DNA of 64,000 nt from Bacteroidia bacterium (GCA_030427585.1 JAUIBW010000007.1:1-64000), one strand, 5' to 3'; numbered from the stretch's first letter, positions 20,188 through 29,444 are shown. Notes: a model not told the origin generated them from the sequence alone. Numbers and translations are program-made.

Positions 20188-20340
20188 ATGACAGAGAAAA
20201 AATTATACGAGCGGTTAATGTGTTACAAAAAAAAATATGGTGTAACCCAGGAAATGCTACAACATTATAAGTGGGCTGTAGAGCTACTTAAACAAAGGCA
20301 ACTTACAGTTAATGGTAATAATCCAGAAGAAGGTATTTAG
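20188..20340 (+). CDS. microprotein B1 (50 aa)
   Basis: Manual translation MTEKKLYERLMCYKKKYGVTQEMLQHYKWAVELLKQRQLTVNGNNPEEGI*; homologous ORF in module 2. Confidence 0.8.
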   Translation: MTEKKLYERLMCYKKKYGVTQEMLQHYKWAVELLKQRQLTVNGNNPEEGI

Positions 20341-20379
20341 CATCTTTCATAGATTATTAATGAAAGATGCTAAATACCT
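20331..20379. terminator. 20-bp perfect stem hairpin overlapping the B1 stop codon
   Basis: AGGTATTTAGCATCTTTCAT-N9-ATGAAAGATGCTAAATACCT; no T-tract follows, so the terminator role is uncertain. Confidence 0.6.
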
Positions 20380-20427
20380 CATCAAAAGGAGCGTTTAATA
20401 GCACTTGATTTTATTATTAATGTAATC

Positions 20428-21792
20428 CTAGCGTGTACAATCACTGGCATAACTAGCTGAATCATCTTTTTGCCAATTTGTTAGATATGCAGCAGTAGGG
20501 TCATCTACCTGTATACAAGTGAGGGAAGGATTATCTTTTACATATACTTGATTTAAAGTAGCATTGTTCCCATTTTTTATAGTTAAGGCAGTAAGTTTAT
20601 TTAAGCCACAGCCCAATGTAGTCAACCCAGGGTTATTACTTACATCTAACGAAGTGAGTTGATTTTCATAACAAACCAATGTGGTCAATGTAGTGTTTTT
20701 ACTTACATCTAACGACATGAGTTGATTTCTAAAACAATATAGCCTAGTCAATTCAGTATTTTTACTTACATCTAATGAAGTGAGTTGGTTAACGGTACAA
20801 TCTATACTATCTAATTTAATATTTTTGCTTACATCTAACGAAGTAAGTTGATTAGCAGTACAAGTTAGGCGGGTTAATACAGTATTTTTACTTAAATCCA
20901 TACTAGTAATTTGATTTCCGGGACAATACAATATAGTTAACGCAGTAAAATATTCGATTCCGGAAAGATCAGAAATATTTTTGCTAGCTATACCCATCTT
21001 CGTAACCACTTTAGCTTCTTCTATAGATATTTCTCCATCTGTGTTGGTGTCTATTATAGGGTCGGTATGTGCCAGTAATGCATTCTTAAAGTTAAGATCT
21101 GCAAAAACAATATTTTCATTAACATTATTCAACGTTATGGTTACCTTAGCTTCTTTATTCTGTTTTCCGTTGTTTGCCTGTACTGTTGCGGTAAGGATTG
21201 TCCTGGTTTCATAATCAAACAGTGTAGCGTCTTTTACGGTAAGGTTTCCGGTTTTAGCATCTATAGCAAGAGCCCCGGATGGTTCTTCAGCTGTAAGGCT
21301 ATAAGTTAACTCTCCCTGATCAGTAGTGGCCTCTATAATACCAAGGCCCTGATCGGTATTTGGGTTCTCATCTATGGTAGCTTCAAAATCTTTTACTATA
21401 ATAGAAGCATCATTAACATCATTTAGTGTTATGGATACCCTAGCTTCTTTAGTTATATCCCCATTTCTCACCTGTACTTTTGCAGTAAGGGTTTGCCTGG
21501 TTTCATAATCAAATAGTGTAGCATCTTTTACCTTAAGTTTTCCTGTAGCATCTATAGCAAAAGCTCCGGATGGTTCTTCTGTTTTGATAGTATACACTAA
21601 AGTGCCCTGGTTGGTTGTGGCTTCTACAACTCCCAGTTCTAGCCCCGCAATAGGGTTCTCATCTATACTAATTTCCAGATCCTTTATAACAATAGTAGTT
21701 TCTTCAACAGGAGTTGGAGTATCGTCATCACTAGAACATGAAATAATGATAATACTCGTAAGCAATGCAACAAATAATTTTAAATTTTTCAT
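20428..21792 (-). CDS. lipoprotein with two cadherin-like repeats and leucine-rich repeats
   Basis: Lipobox IIISCSS; repeated ...NPIAGLELGVVEATTNQGTLVYTI...; LTSLDVSKNTxLTxLxCxxNQ repeats. Confidence 0.82.
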   Translation of the reverse strand: MKNLKLFVALLTSIIIISCSSDDDTPTPVEETTIVIKDLEISIDENPIAGLELGVVEATTNQGTLVYTIKTEEPSGAFAIDATGKLKVKDATLFDYETRQTLTAKVQVRNGDITKEARVSITLNDVNDASIIVKDFEATIDENPNTDQGLGIIEATTDQGELTYSLTAEEPSGALAIDAKTGNLTVKDATLFDYETRTILTATVQANNGKQNKEAKVTITLNNVNENIVFADLNFKNALLAHTDPIIDTNTDGEISIEEAKVVTKMGIASKNISDLSGIEYFTALTILYCPGNQITSMDLSKNTVLTRLTCTANQLTSLDVSKNIKLDSIDCTVNQLTSLDVSKNTELTRLYCFRNQLMSLDVSKNTTLTTLVCYENQLTSLDVSNNPGLTTLGCGLNKLTALTIKNGNNATLNQVYVKDNPSLTCIQVDDPTAAYLTNWQKDDSASYASDCTR

Positions 21793-21983
21793 CTTTTTTG
21801 TTTTACTAAAACAGTATTCCAATTAGGATACAAAGATTTAGCATTTTTATAATAAATACTACCCCATTTACAGGGATTTATAGTATACTTTACAGATATT
21901 GTTTACATTATAACTCTACATAGCTGACATACGGTTGTCACCACCTCATTTTATTTTTGTTTCAAATTAATCCACTATTTACA

Positions 21984-23090
21984 ATGGCAGAATTATTGAA
22001 ACATATTTACACTCAGGAGTTTTTTGAAAAATTTACAGGAGCTTTTCAAAAAGTTGTTCCGGATTTTGATACTTCATCTTTTTTTAAGCAAATTTTTGAT
22101 CCCGAATGGCAACACCTAGAATTGAAGCAACGAATGCGCCATATTACTATCACAGTGCGACATCATTTATCACATGATTATACCAAAAACATAAACGTTC
22201 TATTACAGCTTATCAAACAGCTTCAAAAAGAAAGAATTAAAGAAAATGGTTTAGAGTATATGTTTCTGCCGGATTTTGTAGAATATTATGGTATAGATCA
22301 TTATGATACTTCTATGCTTGCCATCGAAAAAATTACTCAATTTACAAGTTGTGAATTTGCTATTCGCCCTTTTCTCATTAAAAATCCTAAAAAAGGGATA
22401 TTACAAATGAAGAAATGGTCAAAACATAGACACCCAATGGTAAGAAGGTTATCATCTGAAGGTTGCAGACCTCGTTTACCTTGGGCTATGGCGCTTCCTT
22501 TCTTAAAAACCGACCCTACACCTATCCTTTCTATTCTCGAACATTTAAAAAATGACACCTCAGAAACTGTACGAAGAAGTGTCGCCAATAATCTAAATGA
22601 TATTGCTAAGGACAACCCCGATATTGTAGTTGACCTTGCAAAAAAATGGTACAAAAAAACAAAAGAAACCGATTGGTTAGTAAAGCATGGGTGCAGAACT
22701 CTTTTGAAACAAGGAAATACAGAAATCATGAAATTGTTTGGTTTTGGTAATATTCAACATATCAAAATAGAAAAACTACAGATTCTTACCCCAAAAGTTA
22801 GGGTTGGAGAGGTGTTAGCATTCACTTTTCGACTTAATAATACCAGTAATTCTGAATCTAAACTACGCTTAGAATATGGGCTTTATTACCAGAAAGCCAA
22901 CGGAAGCTTATCTAAAAAAGTGTTTAAAATAAGTGAAAAAATATATCCCGAGAAATCGATAACGACTATCAACAGAAAACAGCCTTTTAGAATAATTACG
23001 ACCAGAAAATTTCATACCGGATTGCATCAATTGTCTATTATTATTAATGGAAATGAGTTCGAAAAATACGATTTTGAACTTATCGATTAA
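21984..23090 (+). CDS. DNA alkylation repair protein (AlkD-like HEAT repeat)
   Basis: WSKHRHPMVRRLSSEGCRPRLPWAMALPFLKTDPTPILSILEHLKNDTSETVRRSVANNLNDIAKDNPD typical of the family. Confidence 0.88.
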   Translation: MAELLKHIYTQEFFEKFTGAFQKVVPDFDTSSFFKQIFDPEWQHLELKQRMRHITITVRHHLSHDYTKNINVLLQLIKQLQKERIKENGLEYMFLPDFVEYYGIDHYDTSMLAIEKITQFTSCEFAIRPFLIKNPKKGILQMKKWSKHRHPMVRRLSSEGCRPRLPWAMALPFLKTDPTPILSILEHLKNDTSETVRRSVANNLNDIAKDNPDIVVDLAKKWYKKTKETDWLVKHGCRTLLKQGNTEIMKLFGFGNIQHIKIEKLQILTPKVRVGEVLAFTFRLNNTSNSESKLRLEYGLYYQKANGSLSKKVFKISEKIYPEKSITTINRKQPFRIITTRKFHTGLHQLSIIINGNEFEKYDFELID

Positions 23091-23152
23091 ATAGGGTTTT
23101 CTTTAGTATTTTTTACATAGGTAACATTTTGCAATTCTTAATGTGAAACAAT

Positions 23153-23224
23153 ATGTGGGAAGAACGATTAGCATTTTATGACAAACTTATAGCTACCAAT
23201 CCAACCCGCGAAAAAGATATATAG
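23153..23224 (+). pseudogene. 5' gene fragment (MWEERLAFYDKLIATNPTREKDI*)
   Basis: 23-codon ORF with a plausible protein N-terminus that ends abruptly where the opposite-strand gene is also truncated. Confidence 0.45.
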
Positions 23225-23517
23225 AAGCAATTGCGTAGATACCAAATTTTAAGAAAGGAAGTTTTTTAATTTTTTCGCTTGCCGAGAGTCCGTAAAATCC
23301 AAAAATTATAAAGACGAGTGCAACAAAAACCGTTAACAAGTATGGAAGAGAAAAATGAATTTGTGCTAGTGTTTTCATTTCTTCTAGCACACCAGTTTTT
23401 TCGAACATTTGTTCTGGTCAAATGAGTCTGATTAAATGGCCAATGCCAATTAATATATTTATGTATCCACCGATTTTAAGCGGTAGTCTTTGATTTTTTA
23501 ACCCCAATGACCCCCAA
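23205..23517 (-). pseudogene. small membrane protein pseudogene
   Basis: Frame reads LKNQRLPLKIGGYINILIGIGHLIRLI*PEQMFEKTGVLEEMKTLAQIHFSLPYLLTVFVALVFIIFGFYGL...SIYLFRGL; in-frame TGA at 23418-23420; C-terminus appears cut. Confidence 0.7.
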
Positions 23518-23865
23518 TATCCCAATAGGAAGAAGTAAAACCCATTGAGGTGCTAGTATTAATTTATATACACTTGAAAAGATAAAAGCAAATGAAAAAG
23601 TGATGTATAAATAACTTATAAAAGAAACTAATGCTATATCTGCTTTGTTTGTTGGGTTAAAGCCATGTTTAAAATAAAGTATTGAAGAAGTATATAGAAT
23701 GATAGTAACCATATGCCAAACCCCCAATAGTTGAGTTTTTATTTGTAGAGCAATGCTGCTTTCCATCAAAGGATTAATCAAATCTATTTGGCCACCAATT
23801 AGATGTAGGATTGCGGTAAAAATGTTAATTATTCCTGCGATTATCCAATACTTATTTCGCTTCAT
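23476..23865 (-). CDS. four-TM hypothetical membrane protein
   Basis: MKRNKYWIIAGIINIFTAILHLIGGQIDLINP..., hydrophobic segments. Confidence 0.75.
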   Translation of the reverse strand: MKRNKYWIIAGIINIFTAILHLIGGQIDLINPLMESSIALQIKTQLLGVWHMVTIILYTSSILYFKHGFNPTNKADIALVSFISYLYITFSFAFIFSSVYKLILAPQWVLLLPIGILGVIGVKKSKTTA

Positions 23866-23895
23866 TATTTAGTTTATTTGATGTGTTCGTGTGTT

Positions 23896-24288
23896 TTATT
23901 TATGACCTGTGTAAAGCATATAAATCGAGTGTGGTAACATTAAGAAAGTCATACCCGAAAAAGGAATCATATACACCCCAATACCCACAATCATTAGATA
24001 TATCCATATGAAATTTTTGGGAATTTGCTTATTCGTTTTCTCTACATGGTTTACCAGAACCCCAATAGGAATAAGTAAAAGTCCGAAATAGAAAAACCAA
24101 AATGCTGCAAAATTTTCATAATTCATTTGTCCATCGAGTAAAGGAAATTCAAAAAGTCCTTCACTTATTTTGAAAAAGGACTTGCCCATAAACCCTGCAA
24201 ATTGCTTCCAAAATGCCCATGGTGAAACTGCCAATAGTGAGTGAATAATCCCAAAGAATATTAATATTTTCCCGTGTATTGTTTTCAT
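23896..24288 (-). CDS. DUF6463-like membrane protein
   Basis: KILIFFGIIHSLLAVSPWAFWKQF...FWFFYFGLLLIPIGVLV...MLPHSIYML. Family name from memory. Confidence 0.65.
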   Translation of the reverse strand: MKTIHGKILIFFGIIHSLLAVSPWAFWKQFAGFMGKSFFKISEGLFEFPLLDGQMNYENFAAFWFFYFGLLLIPIGVLVNHVEKTNKQIPKNFIWIYLMIVGIGVYMIPFSGMTFLMLPHSIYMLYTGHK

Positions 24289-24836
24289 ATAGTTATAAAA
24301 TGTTTTAATTCCTTTTTTACTTCTATGAGGTAATTTTTGGATTGTTTTTTGTTTTTTATCATTTCGTGATACCCAATTAAGTATTTATAAAAAATACTCG
24401 CTTTTATAGCAGCATCTTTCTTAGAATATCCGATTTCCTGGAACAACTGAGTGGTAAACTCTAATCTTCTAGTATCAATTTCATCTATAATAGCTTGCAC
24501 CTCCTTATTTTTTATAGCATAGCGTTTTAAGAAAAAAATGAATTCTAAATAAGGGTCATTCTTAAAAGTGATTTTCAAAAATTGTTCAATTTTTTCTTCC
24601 GAAGATTTTGCTTTTTCGGTCTGCTGTATAATTTGATCTGTTTCTGAAGTAATCCAAAAATTTATAAGTTCATCAATGAATTTCTTCTTGGACTTAAAAT
24701 GCCAATAAAAGCTTGACTTGTTGCATTCTAATTTTTTAGCAATCTTTTCTATGACAATACCAGAAATTCCCTGCTCAGAAAAGAGTTTGTATCCCAGTTT
24801 TATCCAATCATTCTTTTGTGCTATTACTTTTGGCAT
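24285..24836 (-). CDS. TetR/AcrR-family transcriptional regulator
   Basis: WIKLGYKLFSEQGISGIVIEKIAKKLECNKSSFYWHFKSKKKFIDELINFW (HTH). Confidence 0.92.
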   Translation of the reverse strand: MPKVIAQKNDWIKLGYKLFSEQGISGIVIEKIAKKLECNKSSFYWHFKSKKKFIDELINFWITSETDQIIQQTEKAKSSEEKIEQFLKITFKNDPYLEFIFFLKRYAIKNKEVQAIIDEIDTRRLEFTTQLFQEIGYSKKDAAIKASIFYKYLIGYHEMIKNKKQSKNYLIEVKKELKHFITI

Positions 24837-24837
24837 T

Positions 24838-24902
24838 ATTAGACGGTTTCGTTTAAAAAAACAAATGTACAACAAAATCTTTATTAGACGATGTCGTTTA
24901 AT
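24838..24902. promoter_or_regulatory. two tandem TetR operator candidates
   Basis: ATTAGACGGTTTCGTTTAA (24838-24856) and ATTAGACGATGTCGTTTAA (24883-24901), each a partial palindrome TTAGACG-N4-CGTTTAA. Confidence 0.7.
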
Positions 24903-25124
24903 AAAGGTAATTTTACACAACAATTAATTGAATAGAATAAGGTAGATTAAAATTGGTCTTAGGCATTCTATAAGAGCAAAATTCTTGCTAGAATGAGAAC
25001 TACTAATGCTTAAAATCATATAAAGTAGTGAGACAAGGTTATATGCCAGTACTCAAAAAAATGAATACGGGTTTTGTCTATAAAATCCGATAATAAAAAT
25101 TAAGAAAATTTAAATCATAAAGAT

Positions 25125-25349
25125 TTAGTCAAAGTCTTTGGTGAAGAAATCTTTTGGAGATATTTCAAAATATTGACAGATTTTAAAAAGTGTTGTAAAA
25201 GAAATATCTCGTTTGCCTTGTTCGATTCTTCCAAAGTGAATTCCGGTATCATTAAGCGCATCTTCTTGGGTCAAATCTTTTTTTGACCTCAATTCTTTTA
25301 CACGTTTAGCTAACAAATTAAGTAGCTCTTTTTTATCACATTCTTCCAC
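25125..25349 (-). CDS. XRE-family HTH regulator (module 2)
   Basis: LLAKRVKELRSKKDLTQEDALNDTGIHFGRIEQGKRDISFTTLFKICQYFEISPKDFF. Confidence 0.92.
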   Translation of the reverse strand: MEECDKKELLNLLAKRVKELRSKKDLTQEDALNDTGIHFGRIEQGKRDISFTTLFKICQYFEISPKDFFTKDFD

Positions 25350-25382
25350 AACGGAAAATTCAGCTTAATAAAACACAAATTC

Positions 25383-25400
25383 AATTACCGATCGGTAATT
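25383..25400. promoter_or_regulatory. 18-bp perfect palindrome, candidate XRE operator
   Basis: AATTACCGATCGGTAATT in the divergent promoter, upstream of TATATTTG (25407-25414), which fits the Bacteroidota -7 element. Confidence 0.7.
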
Positions 25401-25433
25401 TTTTACTATATTTGTTGTATCAGATGATTATGT

Positions 25434-25583
25434 ATGACCCAAGAAGAGTTATATCAATATATGTTAGCCTATCAAGAGGAGCATCAGTTTTGTAAAAAAG
25501 AACAAAGCAATTTTATTGCTATGCTAGAAGCACTTAAGCCTGACAACACTGATACAACATCAACAGAGTTTCCGAGTTCGTAA
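25434..25583 (+). CDS. microprotein A2 (49 aa)
   Basis: Manual translation MTQEELYQYMLAYQEEHQFCKKEQSNFIAMLEALKPDNTDTTSTEFPSS*; homologous to A1 repeats. Confidence 0.82.
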   Translation: MTQEELYQYMLAYQEEHQFCKKEQSNFIAMLEALKPDNTDTTSTEFPSS

Positions 25584-25651
25584 GCCTATACATTTTTATC
25601 GATATATAAAAGATACTTAATCAATATAGTTGTTAACCAAAATCAATATAT

Positions 25652-25795
25652 ATGACAGAGAAAAAACTTTATGAACGCCTTATGCTTCACAAAAGTAAGC
25701 ATGGTGTTACCCAAGAAACACAACAACATTATTTGTGGGCATTAGAAACTTTACAAAAAACCAATGCGGCCCGAAAATCTAATCAGAAATTTTAA
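25652..25795 (+). CDS. microprotein B2 (47 aa)
   Basis: Manual translation MTEKKLYERLMLHKSKHGVTQETQQHYLWALETLQKTNAARKSNQKF*; homologous to B1. Confidence 0.82.
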   Translation: MTEKKLYERLMLHKSKHGVTQETQQHYLWALETLQKTNAARKSNQKF

Positions 25796-25800
25796 CCTAC

Positions 25801-25831
25801 AAAGAACCCGTATATTAAATACGGGTTCTTT
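25801..25831. terminator. bidirectional hairpin terminator
   Basis: AAAGAACCCGTAT-ATTAA-ATACGGGTTCTTT. Confidence 0.75.
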
Positions 25832-26330
25832 ACTTTGGTAAGTAACTAGTTTCCTGATGTTTTTTTGAATAAATAAATTTTAGGGTAGTTTCATATCCTA
25901 AATCAGGATCATCATACTCAATGGTAATTACTAAATCTCCATTTTTAACAGTTACATAAGATGTATTAAATAATAAGATTTCACTCTTATCATACATAAA
26001 ATAAAACTTACCATCTGACTCTTTTTTCCAACTCCCATGAGTATCTTCTGTATCCTTTATACATTCTCCTCCTGTTCCAAAATCATTATAATAATTTTTC
26101 TCAATAAATCTACCATTTTTTAACACTTCCAAAGTTGTCATTTTTTCACAAGAGGAAAGCGGGAATTCTTCTAATGGCGCATTTTCTTCTTCATTACTAA
26201 ACTCTTGCTTCAATTGCCATATGCCAACTATCATAATCTTCGAGGCATTAGAATCTCCTTTTCTACAAGAATACATCCCAAAAAGTATCAAGACCAAAAA
26301 CGTAGCATAAGCTGGTAAAAGTCTCTTCAT
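25830..26330 (-). CDS. lipocalin-like lipoprotein
   Basis: Lipobox LFGMYSC; GIWQLKQEF...GSWKKESDGKFYFMYD. Confidence 0.7.
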   Translation of the reverse strand: MKRLLPAYATFLVLILFGMYSCRKGDSNASKIMIVGIWQLKQEFSNEEENAPLEEFPLSSCEKMTTLEVLKNGRFIEKNYYNDFGTGGECIKDTEDTHGSWKKESDGKFYFMYDKSEILLFNTSYVTVKNGDLVITIEYDDPDLGYETTLKFIYSKKHQETSYLPK

Positions 26331-26647
26331 ATGTTGTATTTCCAATTACAGCTACAAAAATCAGAAAAATACTTCTAATTAACAAATGATTAACGTTAAA
26401 ATGGGTATTTTATCGACTATAATAGCTTTTTATCGATATTTATTAGTCTCATCAACTCATCATAACTTACAGTTGTAATTAAAATTAATGGTTATTTGCA
26501 AAAATCTTCTTAAATAAAAACTATCCCTGAAAACTGTGTAGTACGGGTATTGTATTGCATCTACTTTAACCCATTCAAATACCATTTATTTTAATAGTGG
26601 TTTGATAATGTTTCATTTTATAGGTCTTTATGCCAAAAATTAAATTC

Positions 26648-27364
26648 ATGACAAAAAAAATTTTAAAAACAATTACTGTACTAATGATGGCTATTTTTAT
26701 TAGCTGTGAAAATGATGATAACCCCTCTGATTTCTCTGGAGATAAATTAGAGAATGTATCTTCGGAAACTTTATCAAAAGAAGAACTTCAAAATAGCAAT
26801 AATATAGTTACTGTAGCTAATAAATCTTCAGGCTTGTGGAGAGTACTATCGTATAAAGGCTCTGTTACCATACAAAATGGAAATACTATTCCACACACAG
26901 GAACCATTATAACCACAGAAGGTTATCATCCTGGTTTCTTATTCTGGAATGTTAAAGGAGGTTTTAGGATCACAGGTTCGGAATATCAACAAAAGGTAGA
27001 CATCAAAAGGGTAAACAAAAATGCAGGAGTTATTGAATATTATTATTTAAAAGGTGATCACGTTTTAAAAGCTATAAAAAAGTATATTGAAATTCCACCA
27101 CTTGTATTACCTTGTCCCACTTCTGATCTAACTCAAGTAAGAGCATTTCATCTGGGTGCTAGAAGGCCATCTGTTGTAAGTGCTATGAATTATACCATTG
27201 ACTATACTTTTAAATGGGAAGTTATTAATAATAATAGTACCAAAAGATATACAAATATTCATTTTGTAAATCTTAGCCAAGGAGAGTCAAAAGTAACACT
27301 TACCGTACTAAATGAGGGATGTCCTGTTCTAACAAATACACAATATTACTACTCTGAATTTTGA
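26648..27364 (+). CDS. hypothetical lipoprotein
   Basis: MTKKILKTITVLMMAIFISCEN lipobox. Confidence 0.65.
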   Translation: MTKKILKTITVLMMAIFISCENDDNPSDFSGDKLENVSSETLSKEELQNSNNIVTVANKSSGLWRVLSYKGSVTIQNGNTIPHTGTIITTEGYHPGFLFWNVKGGFRITGSEYQQKVDIKRVNKNAGVIEYYYLKGDHVLKAIKKYIEIPPLVLPCPTSDLTQVRAFHLGARRPSVVSAMNYTIDYTFKWEVINNNSTKRYTNIHFVNLSQGESKVTLTVLNEGCPVLTNTQYYYSEF

Positions 27365-27484
27365 TCGTTCTATCCAGTAAAAATTCTTTAAAACTCACTA
27401 GATATCGTACCACAAGTCATATAAGATAGTTATAAAATTCCCCCGGCATTAAAAATGTTGGAGTTTTATAGTATTAAAAAACAT

Positions 27485-27880
27485 TTATTTTACCAATACT
27501 CCCAATTGATCCATTACTGGTAAATTCTGAAAAGCGTTTTCGTTTATCGTATGTTTTCTAAACACGTATTTTTTATCGTACATTTTACTTTCTGCAAAGA
27601 AAGTGACAACAAATTCATTATTCATCCCCAGTAATTCTTCCTGAAGCATTTCGATTTTGGCAGAAGATTTTGCTTCCATAGTTCCTATACCATGACGTAG
27701 TAATGAAGTTTTTCGATCTCCATCATATCCTTTGGTCACAACTAGAACCATCTCTATTGCGGCCTCACGATCATTAATAATATAGGAGTTCCAATGTTGG
27801 GCAAGAAATTCTTCGTCCCATTCTTTGATCACTGCAATATAAACACCTTCCACAATGGGTATTTCAATATCTTTCTTCAT
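27485..27880 (-). CDS. conserved hypothetical protein
   Basis: 131-aa ORF immediately downstream of pheS. Confidence 0.6.
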   Translation of the reverse strand: MKKDIEIPIVEGVYIAVIKEWDEEFLAQHWNSYIINDREAAIEMVLVVTKGYDGDRKTSLLRHGIGTMEAKSSAKIEMLQEELLGMNNEFVVTFFAESKMYDKKYVFRKHTINENAFQNLPVMDQLGVLVK

Positions 27881-27888
27881 GTTGTACC

Positions 27889-28908
27889 CTATAGTGAAGA
27901 TTTAAATTGTTCTAAGAAACGCACATCATTTTCACTAAGCATTCTAATATCAGATACTCCATATAATAAGAGTGCAATACGATCGATTCCCATCCCAAAT
28001 GCAAAACCACTATACTCCTGAGGGTCTATATTACAGTTTTTAAGCACATTAGGATCCACCATTCCGCAGCCCATAATTTCTAACCAACCTGTTCCTTTGG
28101 TCATTTTATAATCGGTTTCTGTTTCTAATCCCCAATATACATCTACTTCTGCACTAGGCTCGGTAAACGGGAAATACGATGGGCGCAATCTAATTCTTGA
28201 TTTACCAAACATCTCTGTAGTAAAGTATTGAAGTGTTTGCTTTAAATCGGCAAAAGACACATCTTTATCAATATACAATCCTTCTACCTGGTGAAAAAAG
28301 CAATGTGACCGTGCAGAAATAGCTTCATTACGATATACCCTTCCTGGAGAAATCGTACGAATTGGCGGTTTATTATTTTCCATATATCGTACTTGAACCG
28401 ATGAGGTATGAGTACGTAACAGAATATCAGGGTCTGTTTGAATAAAAAACGTATCCTGCATATCTCTTGCCGGGTGATATTCTGGTAAATTAAGTGCTGT
28501 AAAGTTATGCCAGTCATCTTCTATCTCTGGGCCTTCGCTTACATTAAATCCTATACGGGAGAAAATATCGATAATTTGATTTTTTACCAAAGAAATAGGG
28601 TGTCTGGATCCTAAAGCAATAGGCTCTGCTGGTCTTGTAAGGTCACCGTAAAGTCCTTTTTCTTCGTCTTTGGATTCTAATTCATCTTTTAAAGATTTTA
28701 CCTTTCCTTCTGCTGCTACTTTAAGAGCATTAATAGCTTGTCCAAATTCTTTTTTCTGATCATTAGCTACATTTCTGAACTCTGCAAAGAATTCATTGAT
28801 CAATCCTTTTTTACCCGAAAATTTAATTCGAAATGCCTCAACATCTTCTTTAGTTTTAGCTTTAAAACTATCAACTTCTTCTATATACTCTTTAATCTTA
28901 TCAATCAT
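27889..28908 (-). CDS. pheS: phenylalanyl-tRNA synthetase alpha subunit
   Basis: HPISLVKNQIIDIFSRIGFNVSEGPEIEDDWHNFTALN...GWLEIMGCGMVDPNVL...GFAFGMGIDRIALLLYG. Confidence 0.97.
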   Translation of the reverse strand: MIDKIKEYIEEVDSFKAKTKEDVEAFRIKFSGKKGLINEFFAEFRNVANDQKKEFGQAINALKVAAEGKVKSLKDELESKDEEKGLYGDLTRPAEPIALGSRHPISLVKNQIIDIFSRIGFNVSEGPEIEDDWHNFTALNLPEYHPARDMQDTFFIQTDPDILLRTHTSSVQVRYMENNKPPIRTISPGRVYRNEAISARSHCFFHQVEGLYIDKDVSFADLKQTLQYFTTEMFGKSRIRLRPSYFPFTEPSAEVDVYWGLETETDYKMTKGTGWLEIMGCGMVDPNVLKNCNIDPQEYSGFAFGMGIDRIALLLYGVSDIRMLSENDVRFLEQFKSSL

Positions 28909-29087
28909 CACTATTTTCTTAATAGAACGGCAAATTTACGCAATTTAGGTTATATAGAATAGTACATTTATATTCTTAATTTCATTTCGTACTGATCAAT
29001 TATGTTTTCGACATGTATCGAGTTCAAATAGGTTATTTTCCGTAAATCGTGATGTTGATATCTTATTTTGTTCTCGATACTATATGA

Positions 29088-29444
29088 TTATGCAATATAT
29101 TTACTTACCAAAAAATAACTTACAATAGCTTCTTTCATCAAAACAGATTGTTCACCTGCTTTAAGATTTGGTAATTGTTCTTTAATCTTATAATGCGGCC
29201 AGCCTTCATCATCATAATAATCAAATTCATAATAACCATAAGGTTCTAAGAGTCGACATATAGCAATATGCATTAAGTCTAATTTTTCTTCTTTTTTAAA
29301 CCTTCTATGCAACTGACCCAATTCTTGTATTCCTATTAGATATATAATCCCATCGAGATCTAAATCTTCTCCATCTGCAAACTGATCCGACAGTTTTTTT
29401 ACCAGATTTTCCCAACGTTCTTTTAATTTTTCGTCTCTTGCCAT
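29088..29444 (-). CDS. conserved hypothetical protein
   Basis: 118-aa acidic ORF with normal coding character. Confidence 0.6.
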   Translation of the reverse strand: MARDEKLKERWENLVKKLSDQFADGEDLDLDGIIYLIGIQELGQLHRRFKKEEKLDLMHIAICRLLEPYGYYEFDYYDDEGWPHYKIKEQLPNLKAGEQSVLMKEAIVSYFLVSKYIA

